Source: Bacteroidota bacterium | GTDB lineage: Bacteria > Bacteroidota > Bacteroidia > Chitinophagales > Chitinophagaceae | Length of the DNA stretch: 64,000 nucleotides | Reading direction: 5' to 3' | Assembly (NCBI GenBank): GCA_030706735.1 | Contig: JAUZNZ010000012.1 | Coordinates: 62,001-126,000, forward strand | Part shown: positions 35,643-44,804 of the stretch, piece after piece | Position numbering within the stretch: position 1 is the first letter of the stretch | How the letters are laid out: every line of letters starts with the position of its first letter | Notes under the pieces: model-generated | Seen by the model: the letters and a program-made list of their open reading frames with translations, nothing else | Told to the model about the DNA's origin: nothing | The model's database searches: none | Program-made: the position numbers and the translations under genes

Positions 35643-37082
35643 TTAGATCATTTTCCTGATCAGTCTTCCCAGGGTCTTCAGTCCCTCCTCCACTTCCGGG
35701 CTCCATGGCCGGGCATAGCTGATACGCAGGTAGTTGCCGAATTGTTTCCGCGCGGAAAATAAGGCGCCGGGCCCGATCGATATATTATGCCTGACCGCCT
35801 CCTGATAAAGGCGGTAGGCATTAACCCCCTTATCGAGTTCAACCCACAGTACAAAGCCCCCCTGCGGCCTCGATACTTTCGTATTCTCCGGGAAATACTG
35901 CATGATCCCCTGTACGTAGCGGAGACATTGCGTATGCAAAGCTTTGCGCAGCTTCTTCAAATGATATTCATAGCGCCCAAGACTGAGGAAATGAGCGATC
36001 GCCACCTGGGTGATGGTCGTACTGCTGATCGTATGCATCAGTTTCAGGCGGTTCACCTGCTCTTTAAATCGCCCGGGAAGGGTCCAGCCGATCCGATAGC
36101 CCGGGGCCAGCGATTTGGAGACGGAGCTGCAATGCAATACCCATCCTTCGCGGTCGAAGCTCTTGCAGGTCTTGGGACGATGCCGGCCAAAGTAAAGCTC
36201 GCCATAGATATCGTCCTCGATCAGGGGTATCCGGTGTCGGGTGACCAACTCCACCAGGGCCCGCTTATTGTCGTCAGGCATGCAGGAGCCCAGTGGATTG
36301 CTGAAGTTAGGCACGAACACGCAGGCCTTGACGGGGAACTTGCTGATCGCCCTCGCCAATTGTCCGGGATCGATCCCTGTTACGGGATCCGCGGGCATCT
36401 CCAACGCCTTCAATCCGAGATTCTCGATCAGCTGAAAGATGCCGAAGTAGGTCGGGTTTTCGATGGCTACCAGATCGCCGGGCCTGGTCACCGCCTTCAG
36501 GCACATGAACAATGCCTCCATGCAGCCTGCCGTGACCACCACATCCTCCTCGGAAAATTTGCCGCCCCAGTTGAAGGCGAGCTTGGCCAACTGCCGGCGC
36601 AGTTCGGGATTGCCCTGGAAATGCTCGTATTGAATCCCATGATGCCTGGACGAACGCATGGCATGCACCAGCATCTTGTTCAACCTGGCCGCCGGCAATA
36701 GTTCGATGGGCGGAGCGGCGACGGAAAAATTGATCAGGTCATCCGAAGATATCGAATTGAAAACGGTCGAGATCATTTCCTCCACGCTGACCTCGCTCGC
36801 TACGGTCTCGGCTGCCGCCATGCGTGGCAGTGCGGGCATCCTCCTGAAATTGAACCGCACATAGTAGCCCGATTTGGGCCGGGCCTCCACCAGCCCCTTG
36901 CCCTCCAGATGATAGTAGGCCTGAAAGGCCGTGCCCATGCTGATCCCATACTCTTCGCTGAGCACGCGCACGGAGGGCAGTTTGTCGCCGATGCGCAGGG
37001 TTTCTTCGCCGATCATCTTCTCGATGCCGTCGGCGACCTGGAGATAAAGGTGGTCTGTGGAGATGCTTTTTTTACGTGGCAT
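35643..37082 (-). CDS. MocR-type regulator (GntR HTH fused to aminotransferase fold)
   Basis: A 479-residue transcription factor: N-terminal GntR winged helix (about 10-75) followed by a fold-type I aminotransferase domain (about 110-475) with PLP Lys323 in SSVSKSLAPGYRIGW. MocR proteins use PLP or its adducts as effector and commonly regulate PLP metabolism or amino-acid pathways. It is divergent from the PLP-dependent decarboxylase gene at 37177, its likely target. A -7 element TATTTTTG is at 37128-37121 on the minus strand. Confidence 0.92.
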   Translation of the reverse strand: MPRKKSISTDHLYLQVADGIEKMIGEETLRIGDKLPSVRVLSEEYGISMGTAFQAYYHLEGKGLVEARPKSGYYVRFNFRRMPALPRMAAAETVASEVSVEEMISTVFNSISSDDLINFSVAAPPIELLPAARLNKMLVHAMRSSRHHGIQYEHFQGNPELRRQLAKLAFNWGGKFSEEDVVVTAGCMEALFMCLKAVTRPGDLVAIENPTYFGIFQLIENLGLKALEMPADPVTGIDPGQLARAISKFPVKACVFVPNFSNPLGSCMPDDNKRALVELVTRHRIPLIEDDIYGELYFGRHRPKTCKSFDREGWVLHCSSVSKSLAPGYRIGWTLPGRFKEQVNRLKLMHTISSTTITQVAIAHFLSLGRYEYHLKKLRKALHTQCLRYVQGIMQYFPENTKVSRPQGGFVLWVELDKGVNAYRLYQEAVRHNISIGPGALFSARKQFGNYLRISYARPWSPEVEEGLKTLGRLIRKMI

Positions 37083-37120
37083 GGGAAATTGATTTAGATC
37101 CCGGAATTATCTGATATAGC

Positions 37121-37143
37121 CAAAAATAACAAATCTGAATCTG
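37121..37143. promoter_or_regulatory. MocR promoter element and adjoining direct repeat
   Basis: On the minus strand TATTTTTG (37128-37121) is an exact TAnnTTTG. Directly beside it, AATCTG occurs twice in tandem (37132-37137, 37138-37143). MocR regulators often bind direct repeats, so the site could serve both divergent genes in this 94-bp gap. Confidence 0.4.
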
Positions 37144-37176
37144 TTTTTTATTAGAATTTCGCCGGAAATTTGTGGG

Positions 37177-38703
37177 ATGGAAAAAAATGCCCAAAAAAGA
37201 GAGGAGACCCTGGATCCTGCCGATTGGGACAGCATGCGCAGGCTCGGCCATCGGATGGTCGACGACATGATGGACTATTTGCAGGGGGTGCGGGAGCGTC
37301 CGGCCTGGGTACAGCCCTCCGAACAGGCGCTGGGGGCCCTCCGGCAACCGCTGCCGAGGACGCCGCATACGGCCGAAGAGGTATACGATGATTTCCTCAC
37401 CCACGTGCTGCCCTTTAATAAGAATAATATCCATCCCCGGTTTTGGTCCTGGGTAGAGGGTGGCGGAACGCCGTTCGGCATGCTGGCCGATATGCTGGCA
37501 AGCGGGATGAATGCCAACCTGGCCATCGGGAACCACGCGCCGGTCTACGTCGAGCGACAGGTACTGGATTGGAGCAAGGAGCTTTTCGGATTTCCGGAGA
37601 CGGCCGGCGGCATTCTGACCAGCGGCGGCTCGATGGCCAACATCACGGCCCTCGTCGTTGCACGAAATCAATTCTATAATGCGGGCATTAAGGAGCGCGG
37701 CTTGCATGCCCTGCCGGGGCAGCTGGTCATGTATGGATCTGCCGAAACGCATAACTGCATGCTCAAGGGCGCCGAGGTCATCGGCATCGGCAGCGACCAT
37801 TTCCGCAAGGTGCCCGTGGACGGACAATACCGGGTGCGCCCCGACCTGCTGCAATTGATGATCGACGAAGACCGCAAGGCGGGACTCTATCCCTTCTGCA
37901 TCGTGGGCAATGCCGGCACGGTAAATACCGGAGCGATCGACGACCTCGACGCCCTGGCAGCTATCGCCTCGCGGGAAAAATGCTGGTTCCATATCGATGG
38001 AGCATTCGGGGCGATCCCCCGCCTGCTGCCGCGATTCCGGGAATCCCTCAAGGCGCTTGAAAAAGCCGACAGCCTGAGCTTCGATTTTCACAAGTGGCTA
38101 TATATGAATTATGAGGTAGGCTGCGTCCTGATCCGTGATGCGGTCGCGCACCGCGCCGCCTTCAGTTCGCCGGTGAACTACCTCGCCGCCCACCAGCGCG
38201 GTTTGTCCGCCGGGCCCGATCCCTTCTCCAACTATGGCATGGAACTGTCGCGCGGGTTCAAAGCCCTCAAAGTGTGGATGCTGCTGAAAGAGCAGGGCAT
38301 CGAAAAGTATGCCCGGCTGGTACAGCAAAATCTGGATCAGGCCGCGTATCTCGGCGAGCTGATCGCAAACCACCCCGACCTGGAATTGCTGGCCGGCATT
38401 TCCCTCAACATCGTCTGCTTCCGCTTCCATCCCGGCGGCGGCTTCAACCCTGGTGATGGCCCGGACGATAAAGCGCTGAATGAACTCAATAAGGAGATCC
38501 TGATGCAGTTGCAGGAGACGGGCATCGCGACGCCATCCTATACCCTGTTGAACGGACGCTACGCCATCCGGGTCGCCATCACTAATCATCGCACACGGCA
38601 GGAAGATCTGGACCTGCTTGTGGCGGCAAGCGTCCGCATCGGCAACGAATTAACCAAAACAGCAGATCATGATCAGCACAACCGTCAGCATTCGGGAGTA
38701 TGA
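37177..38703 (+). CDS. PLP-dependent group II decarboxylase (aromatic amino acid type)
   Basis: A 508-residue pyridoxal phosphate enzyme of the aromatic-L-amino-acid/glutamate decarboxylase superfamily. It shows HPRFWSWVEGGGTPFGMLADML near residue 86, GSMANITAL (151-159), the conserved Asp in FHIDGAFGA (271-279) and Lys306 in DFHKWLYMNYEVG. The actual substrate (aromatic amino acid, diaminobutyrate or other) cannot be read from the sequence. It is divergent from a MocR regulator and overlaps the GNAT gene by 35 nt. Confidence 0.9.
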   Translation: MEKNAQKREETLDPADWDSMRRLGHRMVDDMMDYLQGVRERPAWVQPSEQALGALRQPLPRTPHTAEEVYDDFLTHVLPFNKNNIHPRFWSWVEGGGTPFGMLADMLASGMNANLAIGNHAPVYVERQVLDWSKELFGFPETAGGILTSGGSMANITALVVARNQFYNAGIKERGLHALPGQLVMYGSAETHNCMLKGAEVIGIGSDHFRKVPVDGQYRVRPDLLQLMIDEDRKAGLYPFCIVGNAGTVNTGAIDDLDALAAIASREKCWFHIDGAFGAIPRLLPRFRESLKALEKADSLSFDFHKWLYMNYEVGCVLIRDAVAHRAAFSSPVNYLAAHQRGLSAGPDPFSNYGMELSRGFKALKVWMLLKEQGIEKYARLVQQNLDQAAYLGELIANHPDLELLAGISLNIVCFRFHPGGGFNPGDGPDDKALNELNKEILMQLQETGIATPSYTLLNGRYAIRVAITNHRTRQEDLDLLVAASVRIGNELTKTADHDQHNRQHSGV

Positions 38704-39163
38704 GGCCGCCGACCAGCCCTTCTTCGAACAGCTTTACCGGAGTTGGTTTACTGCTCATTTCCGTATGGCGCCCGAGCCCGTGGACGAGTACGTATTGACT
38801 CAACCGGACCAAGCGATCCTGGAGCACGGCGGCGCCCTCCTGATTGCCTGGGCGGATAGCGGGCGGGTAGGTTGCGTGGCATTGAAAAGGACTAACGGCG
38901 ATACGCAGGAGTTGACCAAGATGGCCGTGCGGGAAGATCTCAGGGGCCAGGGCATCGGCAAGGCGCTCTGCCGGGCGGCGATAGATAAGGCCCGCTCGAT
39001 GGGCGTCAGGCGCATCGTCCTGTATACCCACAGCTCCCTGGCGCCGGCCATACTAATGTACAAAGGGCTGCGTTTTAAGGAGGTATCTCTCGAGCCCGGC
39101 ACGTATTCGCACCTACGTTGCGACACGAAAATGGAATTATGGCTGGACGCCAATCACCAATAA
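38669..39163 (+). CDS. GNAT family N-acetyltransferase
   Basis: A 164-residue acetyltransferase with the acetyl-CoA-binding motif VREDLRGQGIGKALCRAA (about 91-108) and the conserved YKGLRFKEVSLE end. Substrate unknown; neighbouring amine-forming decarboxylase makes a small amine possible. The first 35 nt overlap the decarboxylase gene in another frame, and the aminotransferase start follows 11 nt after its stop, so the three genes form an operon. Confidence 0.9.
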   Translation: MISTTVSIREYEAADQPFFEQLYRSWFTAHFRMAPEPVDEYVLTQPDQAILEHGGALLIAWADSGRVGCVALKRTNGDTQELTKMAVREDLRGQGIGKALCRAAIDKARSMGVRRIVLYTHSSLAPAILMYKGLRFKEVSLEPGTYSHLRCDTKMELWLDANHQ

Positions 39164-39174
39164 ACGATTCGATC

Positions 39175-40287
39175 ATGGAAACAACGACCCTGCTCAATAT
39201 TCCCATAGAAAGGACCCGGCACTCGGGGCTTGGAGGGGTGGACTGGAATCATCTCGCATTCGGCCAGCACAATGCCGACCACATGCTGCTATCCGATTAC
39301 GCCAACGGCGCCTGGGGTAACCCGCAGATCGTCCCCTTTGCCAATTTTTCCCTAAGCCCGGCAGCCCTCTGCCTGCATTACGGCCAAACCATCTTCGAAG
39401 GGATGAAGGCCTTCCGTTTGCCCGATGGGAAGATCAATATCTTCCGTCCGGAAAAGCACTACGACCGGCTGACCATTTCCGCCGAGCGGCTGTGCATGCC
39501 CGTTGTCTCCCGGGAGGTATTTATCGGGGGACTAAGCAGGCTCGTCGACCTCGACAGGCAATGGGTGCCCGCGACCCCGGGAGGCGCGCTCTACCTGCGC
39601 CCCTTTATTATCGCCACGGAAGCCAGACTGGGCGTCAAGATATCGGACAATTACCGCTTCGCCGTCGTGAGCAGCCCCGCCGGTCCTTTGTATCCCCAGC
39701 CCCTGCGGGTGAAGATAGAAAGAAGCTTTGTCCGCGCGGCCAGGGGCGGCACGGGCTTCGCCAAGTGCGGAGGCAACTACGCCGCTGCCTTTTATCCGGC
39801 CAAACTGGCCAAAGAGCAAGGCTACGATCAGGTACTCTGGACCGACGGAAAGGAAAATAATTTTATTGAAGAATCGGGCACGATGAATGCCTTCTTCGTC
39901 ATCGATCACGTCCTGGTGACTCCCCCGCTCTCGGATTCCATCCTGGATGGCGTCACGCGGGATTCCCTGCTGGCCCTGGCCGCCAGGGCGGGTATACCGG
40001 CGGAGGAACGACCCGTAAGCGTCGACGAATTACAAGCCGCGTTCAGGAAGGGAACGATCACCGAAGCGTTCGGCGCGGGAACCGCTGCCGTCATCTCTCC
40101 CATCCGGACGATCGGGATCGACGGCGTGGACTATGACCTGCCTGCCTATAACGACCTCGGGCAGGAGCCCGCCATCCGATCCGGCAGGAACGGCCAGGTG
40201 CCGGTCCATATCCGCTTGCGAACGACCCTTGACCGCATTCGCTATGGACTGGAGCCCGATCCGTTCGGATGGAATCACATCGTCTGA
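39175..40287 (+). CDS. ilvE: Branched-chain amino acid aminotransferase
   Basis: A fold-type IV aminotransferase that interconverts leucine, isoleucine and valine with their 2-oxo acids. The 370-residue form (ATG at 39175) has PLP Lys197 in GGTGFAKCGGNYAA, plus EESGTMNAFFVI and GTAAVISPI segments. These are the marks of the longer eukaryote-like type II BCAT also found in bacteria. An upstream in-frame ATG at 39118 would overlap the GNAT gene and has no family support. It ends the decarboxylase-GNAT-BCAT operon. Confidence 0.92.
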   Translation: METTTLLNIPIERTRHSGLGGVDWNHLAFGQHNADHMLLSDYANGAWGNPQIVPFANFSLSPAALCLHYGQTIFEGMKAFRLPDGKINIFRPEKHYDRLTISAERLCMPVVSREVFIGGLSRLVDLDRQWVPATPGGALYLRPFIIATEARLGVKISDNYRFAVVSSPAGPLYPQPLRVKIERSFVRAARGGTGFAKCGGNYAAAFYPAKLAKEQGYDQVLWTDGKENNFIEESGTMNAFFVIDHVLVTPPLSDSILDGVTRDSLLALAARAGIPAEERPVSVDELQAAFRKGTITEAFGAGTAAVISPIRTIGIDGVDYDLPAYNDLGQEPAIRSGRNGQVPVHIRLRTTLDRIRYGLEPDPFGWNHIV

Positions 40288-40345
40288 GTAGAAGATCCCC
40301 GCTCCCATCCCTGAATATCATATCCCTGCCCGTTAACGAAGGATT

Positions 40346-40380
40346 ATGAAATGTTGAAGTATATTCACCTGACATTTCAT
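40346..40380. promoter_or_regulatory. 9-bp inverted repeat upstream of the SDR-glucosidase operon
   Basis: ATGAAATGT (40346-40354) and ACATTTCAT (40372-40380) are perfect inverted arms with a 17-nt spacer, ending 22 bp before the SDR start codon. The spacing suits a dimeric repressor or activator; no regulator gene lies next to it. Confidence 0.5.
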
Positions 40381-40402
40381 TAAGCATAAATTATTCCTTC
40401 AT

Positions 40403-41212
40403 ATGGAAAATGCATTGACGGGCCAGATAGCGATCGTAACCGGCGCAAGCTCCGGCATCGGTGCGGGCGTGGCGAAGGCGCTGGCTGCAGCCGGCGCCAC
40501 CGTCGTGGTCAATCATCCCGTCCCGGCGACCCGGGATGCTGCCGAATCGGTGCTTGCGGAGATCCGATCAGCCGGAGGATCCGGCACCACCTGTCTGTGC
40601 GACGTCAGCAAGGAGCCCGAGGTCCAGAAGATGTTTGCGGACGTGATCGCTCAGTACGGCACGGTGGATATCCTGATCAATAATGCCGGACTGCAACGGG
40701 ACGCCCCCTTTCAGGACATGACCCTGGAACAATGGAATTACGTGCTTGGCGTGAATCTCACCGGGCAGTTCCTTTGTGCCAGGGAAGCCATCCGCGAGTT
40801 CCTGCGCCGCGGCGTCGTGCCGTCCCGTTCCAAAGCGGCAGGCAAGATCATTTGCATGAGCAGCGTGCATGAAGTGATCCCCTGGGCGGGCCATGCCAAT
40901 TATGCAGCCAGCAAGGGCGGGATCATGCTCATGATGAAAAGTATTGCCCAGGAGTTCGCGCCCAAAAAGATCCGCATCAACAGCATCGCTCCCGGCGCCA
41001 TTAAGACCCCGATCAACCATAGCGCATGGGATACTCCGGCCGCGGAAGCGAAATTACTGGAACTGATCCCCTATGGTCGCGTAGGCGTCGTGGAAGACAT
41101 CGGCAAGGCGGCGGTCTGGCTGGCCAGCGACGATTCCGATTATGTGGTGGGGACGACCCTGTTTGTGGATGGCGGCATGACCCTTTATCCGGGTTTCAGC
41201 ACGAACGGATGA
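40403..41212 (+). CDS. SDR oxidoreductase, glucose 1-dehydrogenase-like
   Basis: A 269-residue classical short-chain dehydrogenase with TGASSGIG (13-20) for NAD(P), NNAG (93-96), the Ser/Tyr/Lys catalytic set with Tyr167 and Lys171 in YAASK, and a C-terminal GTTLFVDGGMTLYP typical of glucose 1-dehydrogenases. The placement 22 nt before a large glucosidase-like enzyme supports a sugar substrate. No direct evidence identifies it. Confidence 0.9.
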   Translation: MENALTGQIAIVTGASSGIGAGVAKALAAAGATVVVNHPVPATRDAAESVLAEIRSAGGSGTTCLCDVSKEPEVQKMFADVIAQYGTVDILINNAGLQRDAPFQDMTLEQWNYVLGVNLTGQFLCAREAIREFLRRGVVPSRSKAAGKIICMSSVHEVIPWAGHANYAASKGGIMLMMKSIAQEFAPKKIRINSIAPGAIKTPINHSAWDTPAAEAKLLELIPYGRVGVVEDIGKAAVWLASDDSDYVVGTTLFVDGGMTLYPGFSTNG

Positions 41213-41234
41213 GGAACACTAAATCATATCCCGC

Positions 41235-43880
41235 ATGACAGAGAAAGAACGCCTGGAAGATCCGGCCTGGAAAAAATGGGGACCCTACCTCTCTGAACGG
41301 CAATGGGGTACCGTGCGGGAAGATTATAGTCCCGACGGCCAGGCTTGGACCTACACCACGCACGAAATGGCCCGCAGCAAGGCCTGGCGCTGGGGCGAAG
41401 AGGGGATCGGCGGGTTCTGCGACGAACGCCAGCTCCTTTGTTTTGCGGTGGCCCTATGGAATAAGAAAGACCCCATCCTGAAAGAGAGGCTTTTCGGCCT
41501 GACCGGGTACGAGGGCAATCACGGCGAGGACGTCAAGGAGCTCTATTATTATTTGGACGGCTCTCCGACGCACGCGTATATGAAGATGCTCTACAAGTAT
41601 CCGCAGGCGCCCTTTCCCTACCAGCAGCTCCTGGACGAGAACAAACGACGCAGCAGGAATGATCCGGAATTCGAGCTGATCGATACCGGCCTCTTCGACC
41701 GGGACGAATATTTCGACGTATTCATTGAATATGCCAAGGCGGATACGGACGATATCCTGATCCGGCTGACCGTTCACAATCGCGGAAAGACGGATGCCGC
41801 CATCAACATCCTCCCCACCCTTTGGTTCCGCAATACCTGGAGCTGGGGTTATGATGATTACCGGCCGGCCATGATGTCGTCCAATGAAGGGAATAATATC
41901 ATCATCCAGCATAATGATCTCGGATGGTTCACCTTGCATGGCGAGGAAAAAGATTGCAGTTGCTTTTGCGAGAACGAGACGAATGTGAATCGCCTGTACA
42001 AGGAGGATAAGCCGGGCATTTTCAAGGACGGCATCGACGACTACCTGATCCATGGTCAATCCAGGGCCGTGAGCTATCAACAGGGCACCAAGGCCGCATT
42101 GAATTACGACAAGCTGGTGAAGGCCGGGGACTGCGTTACGATCCGCCTCAGGCTGGAGTCAAAGAACAATACCGCTCCGTTCATGGATTTCGATGAGGTC
42201 TTCGCAGCCCGGATCCGGGAGACGGATGCCTGGTATGATGAATTGCAGCGCGAAGTAAAAGAGGAGGACGAACGGCGCGTGCAGCGTCAGGCCTTCGCAG
42301 GCATGTTATGGAGCAAACAATTCTATTATTATGACGTCGAGCAATGGCTGAAGGGCGACCCTGCCCAACCCAAGCCCCCTTCCGAACGGCTGAAAGGCCG
42401 GAATTGGGAATGGCGGCACCTGAACAACGCGGACATCGTTTCCATGCCGGATACCTGGGAATACCCCTGGTATGCCGCCTGGGACCTCGGATTCCATTGC
42501 ATTGCCTTCGCCCTGATCGATCCGGCCTTCGCCAAAGGCCAGCTATTGCTGCTGACCCATGAATGGTACATGCATCCCAACGGCCAGCTCCCGGCCTATG
42601 AGTGGTCCTTCAGCGATACCAATCCACCCGTTCATGCCTGGGCGGCCTACCGTGTCTATGAGCTGGAGAAGAATGCCAATGGCGGGAAGGGCGATACCGC
42701 CTTTTTGGAAACGATGTTCCACAAGCTATTGATCAACTTCACCTGGTGGGTCAATAGAAAGGATGCTGAGGGTAATAATATATTCGAGGGAGGCTTTCTG
42801 GGAATGGATAATATCGGCTTGTTCGACCGCAGCAATGCTCCGCTGCCGCCGGGGGCGACCCTGGAGCAGGCCGATGGCACCAGCTGGATGGCCATGTATT
42901 CGCTGAACATGATGCGGATCGCGCTTGAATTGTCCGCGACGAACCCGGTCTATCAGGACATGGCCACCAAATTCTTCGAGCACTTTCTCTATATCGCCGG
43001 CGCCATGGAAAGCATGGGCGCCGATGGAACCGGCCTCTGGGACAGTGAAGATGAATTCTACTATGACAGCGTCCGGCTTCCGGGCGACGGCAGGGTAAAG
43101 CTAAAGATCCGCTCCATGGTCGGCCTCGCTCCGCTCTTTGCGGTGGAAGTCCTGGACGACGAGATCCTGCAGGCCCAGCCGGAATTCGCCGAACGCCTGA
43201 AATGGTTCCTCGACAACCGTCCCGACCTGGCCTCCCTGGTCTCCCGCTGGCATGAGAAAGGCACGGAAGAAAAACATTTGTTGTCCCTCCTGCGTGGCCA
43301 TCGCATCAAGCGGCTCCTCCACCGCGCGCTCGATGAGACGGAATTCCTCAGTGAATATGGAATCCGGGCCCTCTCTAAATACTATGAGGCCAACCCCTAC
43401 GAGTTTCATATCGACGGTCATACCTTAAGCGTACAATATGCGCCCGGCGAATCCCCGATCCCTTTATTCGGAGGCAATTCCAACTGGCGCGGTCCGCTCT
43501 GGATGCCGGCCAATTTCCTGATCATCGAATCTCTGCAGCGGTTCCATCATTATTATGGGGATGAATTCAAGGTGGAGTACCCGACCGGCTCAGGACAGTA
43601 CCTAACCCTGAACGAGATCAGCCAGGCACTGTCCAAAAGGCTGGCAGGCATTTTCCTACGGGACAAGCAGGGCCGAAGGCCGGTCTTCGGCAACTACGAC
43701 AAGCTGCAGCATGACCCGCACTTTTCGGACTATATCCTGTTCTACGAATATTTCCACGGAGATAATGGCCGCGGTGTGGGAGCTTCGCACCAAACCGGCT
43801 GGACCGGCCTGATCGGCAAACTGCTGATGCCGCGCAATGTCACCGTAGCCCCGGCCTCCAAGGCGGGAGAAAATAAATGA
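41235..43880 (+). CDS. MGH1-like/GH63-type glucosidase
   Basis: An 881-residue cytoplasmic protein (no signal peptide) with the MGH1-like (alpha/alpha)6-barrel glycoside hydrolase domain. The sequence has the conserved W-rich barrel segments YPWYAAWDLGFHCIAFALID, LPAYEWSFSDTNPPVHAWAA and NWRGPLWMPANFLIIESL. Acidic residues in the DLGFH and EWSFSD regions are the likely catalytic pair. Related proteins cleave alpha-glucosides such as glucosylglycerate or mannosylglycerate. The SDR upstream is probably in the same operon. Confidence 0.88.
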   Translation: MTEKERLEDPAWKKWGPYLSERQWGTVREDYSPDGQAWTYTTHEMARSKAWRWGEEGIGGFCDERQLLCFAVALWNKKDPILKERLFGLTGYEGNHGEDVKELYYYLDGSPTHAYMKMLYKYPQAPFPYQQLLDENKRRSRNDPEFELIDTGLFDRDEYFDVFIEYAKADTDDILIRLTVHNRGKTDAAINILPTLWFRNTWSWGYDDYRPAMMSSNEGNNIIIQHNDLGWFTLHGEEKDCSCFCENETNVNRLYKEDKPGIFKDGIDDYLIHGQSRAVSYQQGTKAALNYDKLVKAGDCVTIRLRLESKNNTAPFMDFDEVFAARIRETDAWYDELQREVKEEDERRVQRQAFAGMLWSKQFYYYDVEQWLKGDPAQPKPPSERLKGRNWEWRHLNNADIVSMPDTWEYPWYAAWDLGFHCIAFALIDPAFAKGQLLLLTHEWYMHPNGQLPAYEWSFSDTNPPVHAWAAYRVYELEKNANGGKGDTAFLETMFHKLLINFTWWVNRKDAEGNNIFEGGFLGMDNIGLFDRSNAPLPPGATLEQADGTSWMAMYSLNMMRIALELSATNPVYQDMATKFFEHFLYIAGAMESMGADGTGLWDSEDEFYYDSVRLPGDGRVKLKIRSMVGLAPLFAVEVLDDEILQAQPEFAERLKWFLDNRPDLASLVSRWHEKGTEEKHLLSLLRGHRIKRLLHRALDETEFLSEYGIRALSKYYEANPYEFHIDGHTLSVQYAPGESPIPLFGGNSNWRGPLWMPANFLIIESLQRFHHYYGDEFKVEYPTGSGQYLTLNEISQALSKRLAGIFLRDKQGRRPVFGNYDKLQHDPHFSDYILFYEYFHGDNGRGVGASHQTGWTGLIGKLLMPRNVTVAPASKAGENK

Positions 43881-43893
43881 CGCCGGCCCCGCA

Positions 43894-44700
43894 TCAGGAG
43901 ACCGTCATCACAGGGATTTTTGAGACATTGAACAGCCAGCGCGACCGAAGGGTATTCAACCACCCGGACAAAAGGCTTTCCCTGCCCGGCCCGATCAGGA
44001 TCAGGTCCGCCTTGATCTTCTTGGCATAAGCCCAGGCCGCGTCGGCCAGGTTCTCCTCCGGCATGGACCCGCATTCCACGGACAGGTTGGTGTTCTCCCG
44101 CAAAAGGCGATAGGATTTTTGCAGGCTGCCCATTTCCTCTCCCGGTTTCGTTGTCCCCTTGCCGCCGGACGATACAAGATGAATGGTCGAATGGGATAAT
44201 TTGGCCAGGTAGGTAGCCAATAATAATTTCCGCATGGGTAAAAAATCTCCCACCGGGAGGACAATATTCCTGAGGTTTTTCGCGCCGGGTTCGGGGATGA
44301 TATTCAATACGGAGCATTTGACTTTCTTCAACAGCCTGTTCACCTTAACGGGAAAGGACGGGCGTCCCGTACCGCGCATACTATTCGCCGTGCGTGCGAG
44401 AAGGATCAGATCGATTTGGCTTTTGCGGTAATATTCGAGTATGAGCTTTTCCGGCTGCCCCTCGCGGATACACACGATCAGGGAGAGCGAAGGATCCAAT
44501 CGCGATTGATAAAGTTGTTGAAGCTCATTCTTAAGCAGCGCGACGCCATGGCCCTCTGTTGCCGCATGTCCTTTGACAAACAACAGGAGGTGCACATGAC
44601 ATTGCATTTGGTTTGCCAGATCGATCGCCTTTTGAAAGGTATTTTCCGCATTTTCCCACAGCGCAAAGGGTACCAATATATTATTGAAAAACTTCTCCAT
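43894..44700 (-). CDS. Universal stress protein, tandem-domain type
   Basis: A 268-residue cytoplasmic protein with two Usp-like halves (about 5-145 and 150-268). The first has the LILLARTANSM region, and the second ends DLILIGPGRESLLSGWL ... PVMTVS, resembling the ATP-binding G-x2-G-x9-G(S/T) loop. The ATG at 44700 begins MEKFFNNILVPF; an upstream TTG would extend it by 8 residues. Four ATTAAA-type repeats spaced 11 bp lie 40-78 nt upstream, which suggests control by the OmpR-type regulator encoded next door. Confidence 0.88.
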   Translation of the reverse strand: MEKFFNNILVPFALWENAENTFQKAIDLANQMQCHVHLLLFVKGHAATEGHGVALLKNELQQLYQSRLDPSLSLIVCIREGQPEKLILEYYRKSQIDLILLARTANSMRGTGRPSFPVKVNRLLKKVKCSVLNIIPEPGAKNLRNIVLPVGDFLPMRKLLLATYLAKLSHSTIHLVSSGGKGTTKPGEEMGSLQKSYRLLRENTNLSVECGSMPEENLADAAWAYAKKIKADLILIGPGRESLLSGWLNTLRSRWLFNVSKIPVMTVS

Positions 44701-44739
44701 TCGGATAGTTTGAAAAACGACCAAAACTGAGCCATCGTT

Positions 44740-44778
44740 GTTAAAGACGCATTAAACGGCAATTAAAAGAATATTAAA
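44740..44778. promoter_or_regulatory. Four ATTAAA repeats at 11-bp spacing upstream of the stress protein gene
   Basis: GTTAAA (44740-44745), ATTAAA (44751-44756), ATTAAA (44762-44767) and ATTAAA (44773-44778) are each exactly 11 bp apart. This is the geometry of direct-repeat binding by OmpR/PhoB-family regulators. Confidence 0.6.
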
Positions 44779-44804
44779 ACGGGAAGCGGCCCGTCAGGCA
44801 GGCC

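Noticed and set aside
37072-38091. A 339-codon minus-strand frame opposite the decarboxylase
   Set aside because: Shadow of the decarboxylase reading frame; no start context or motif.
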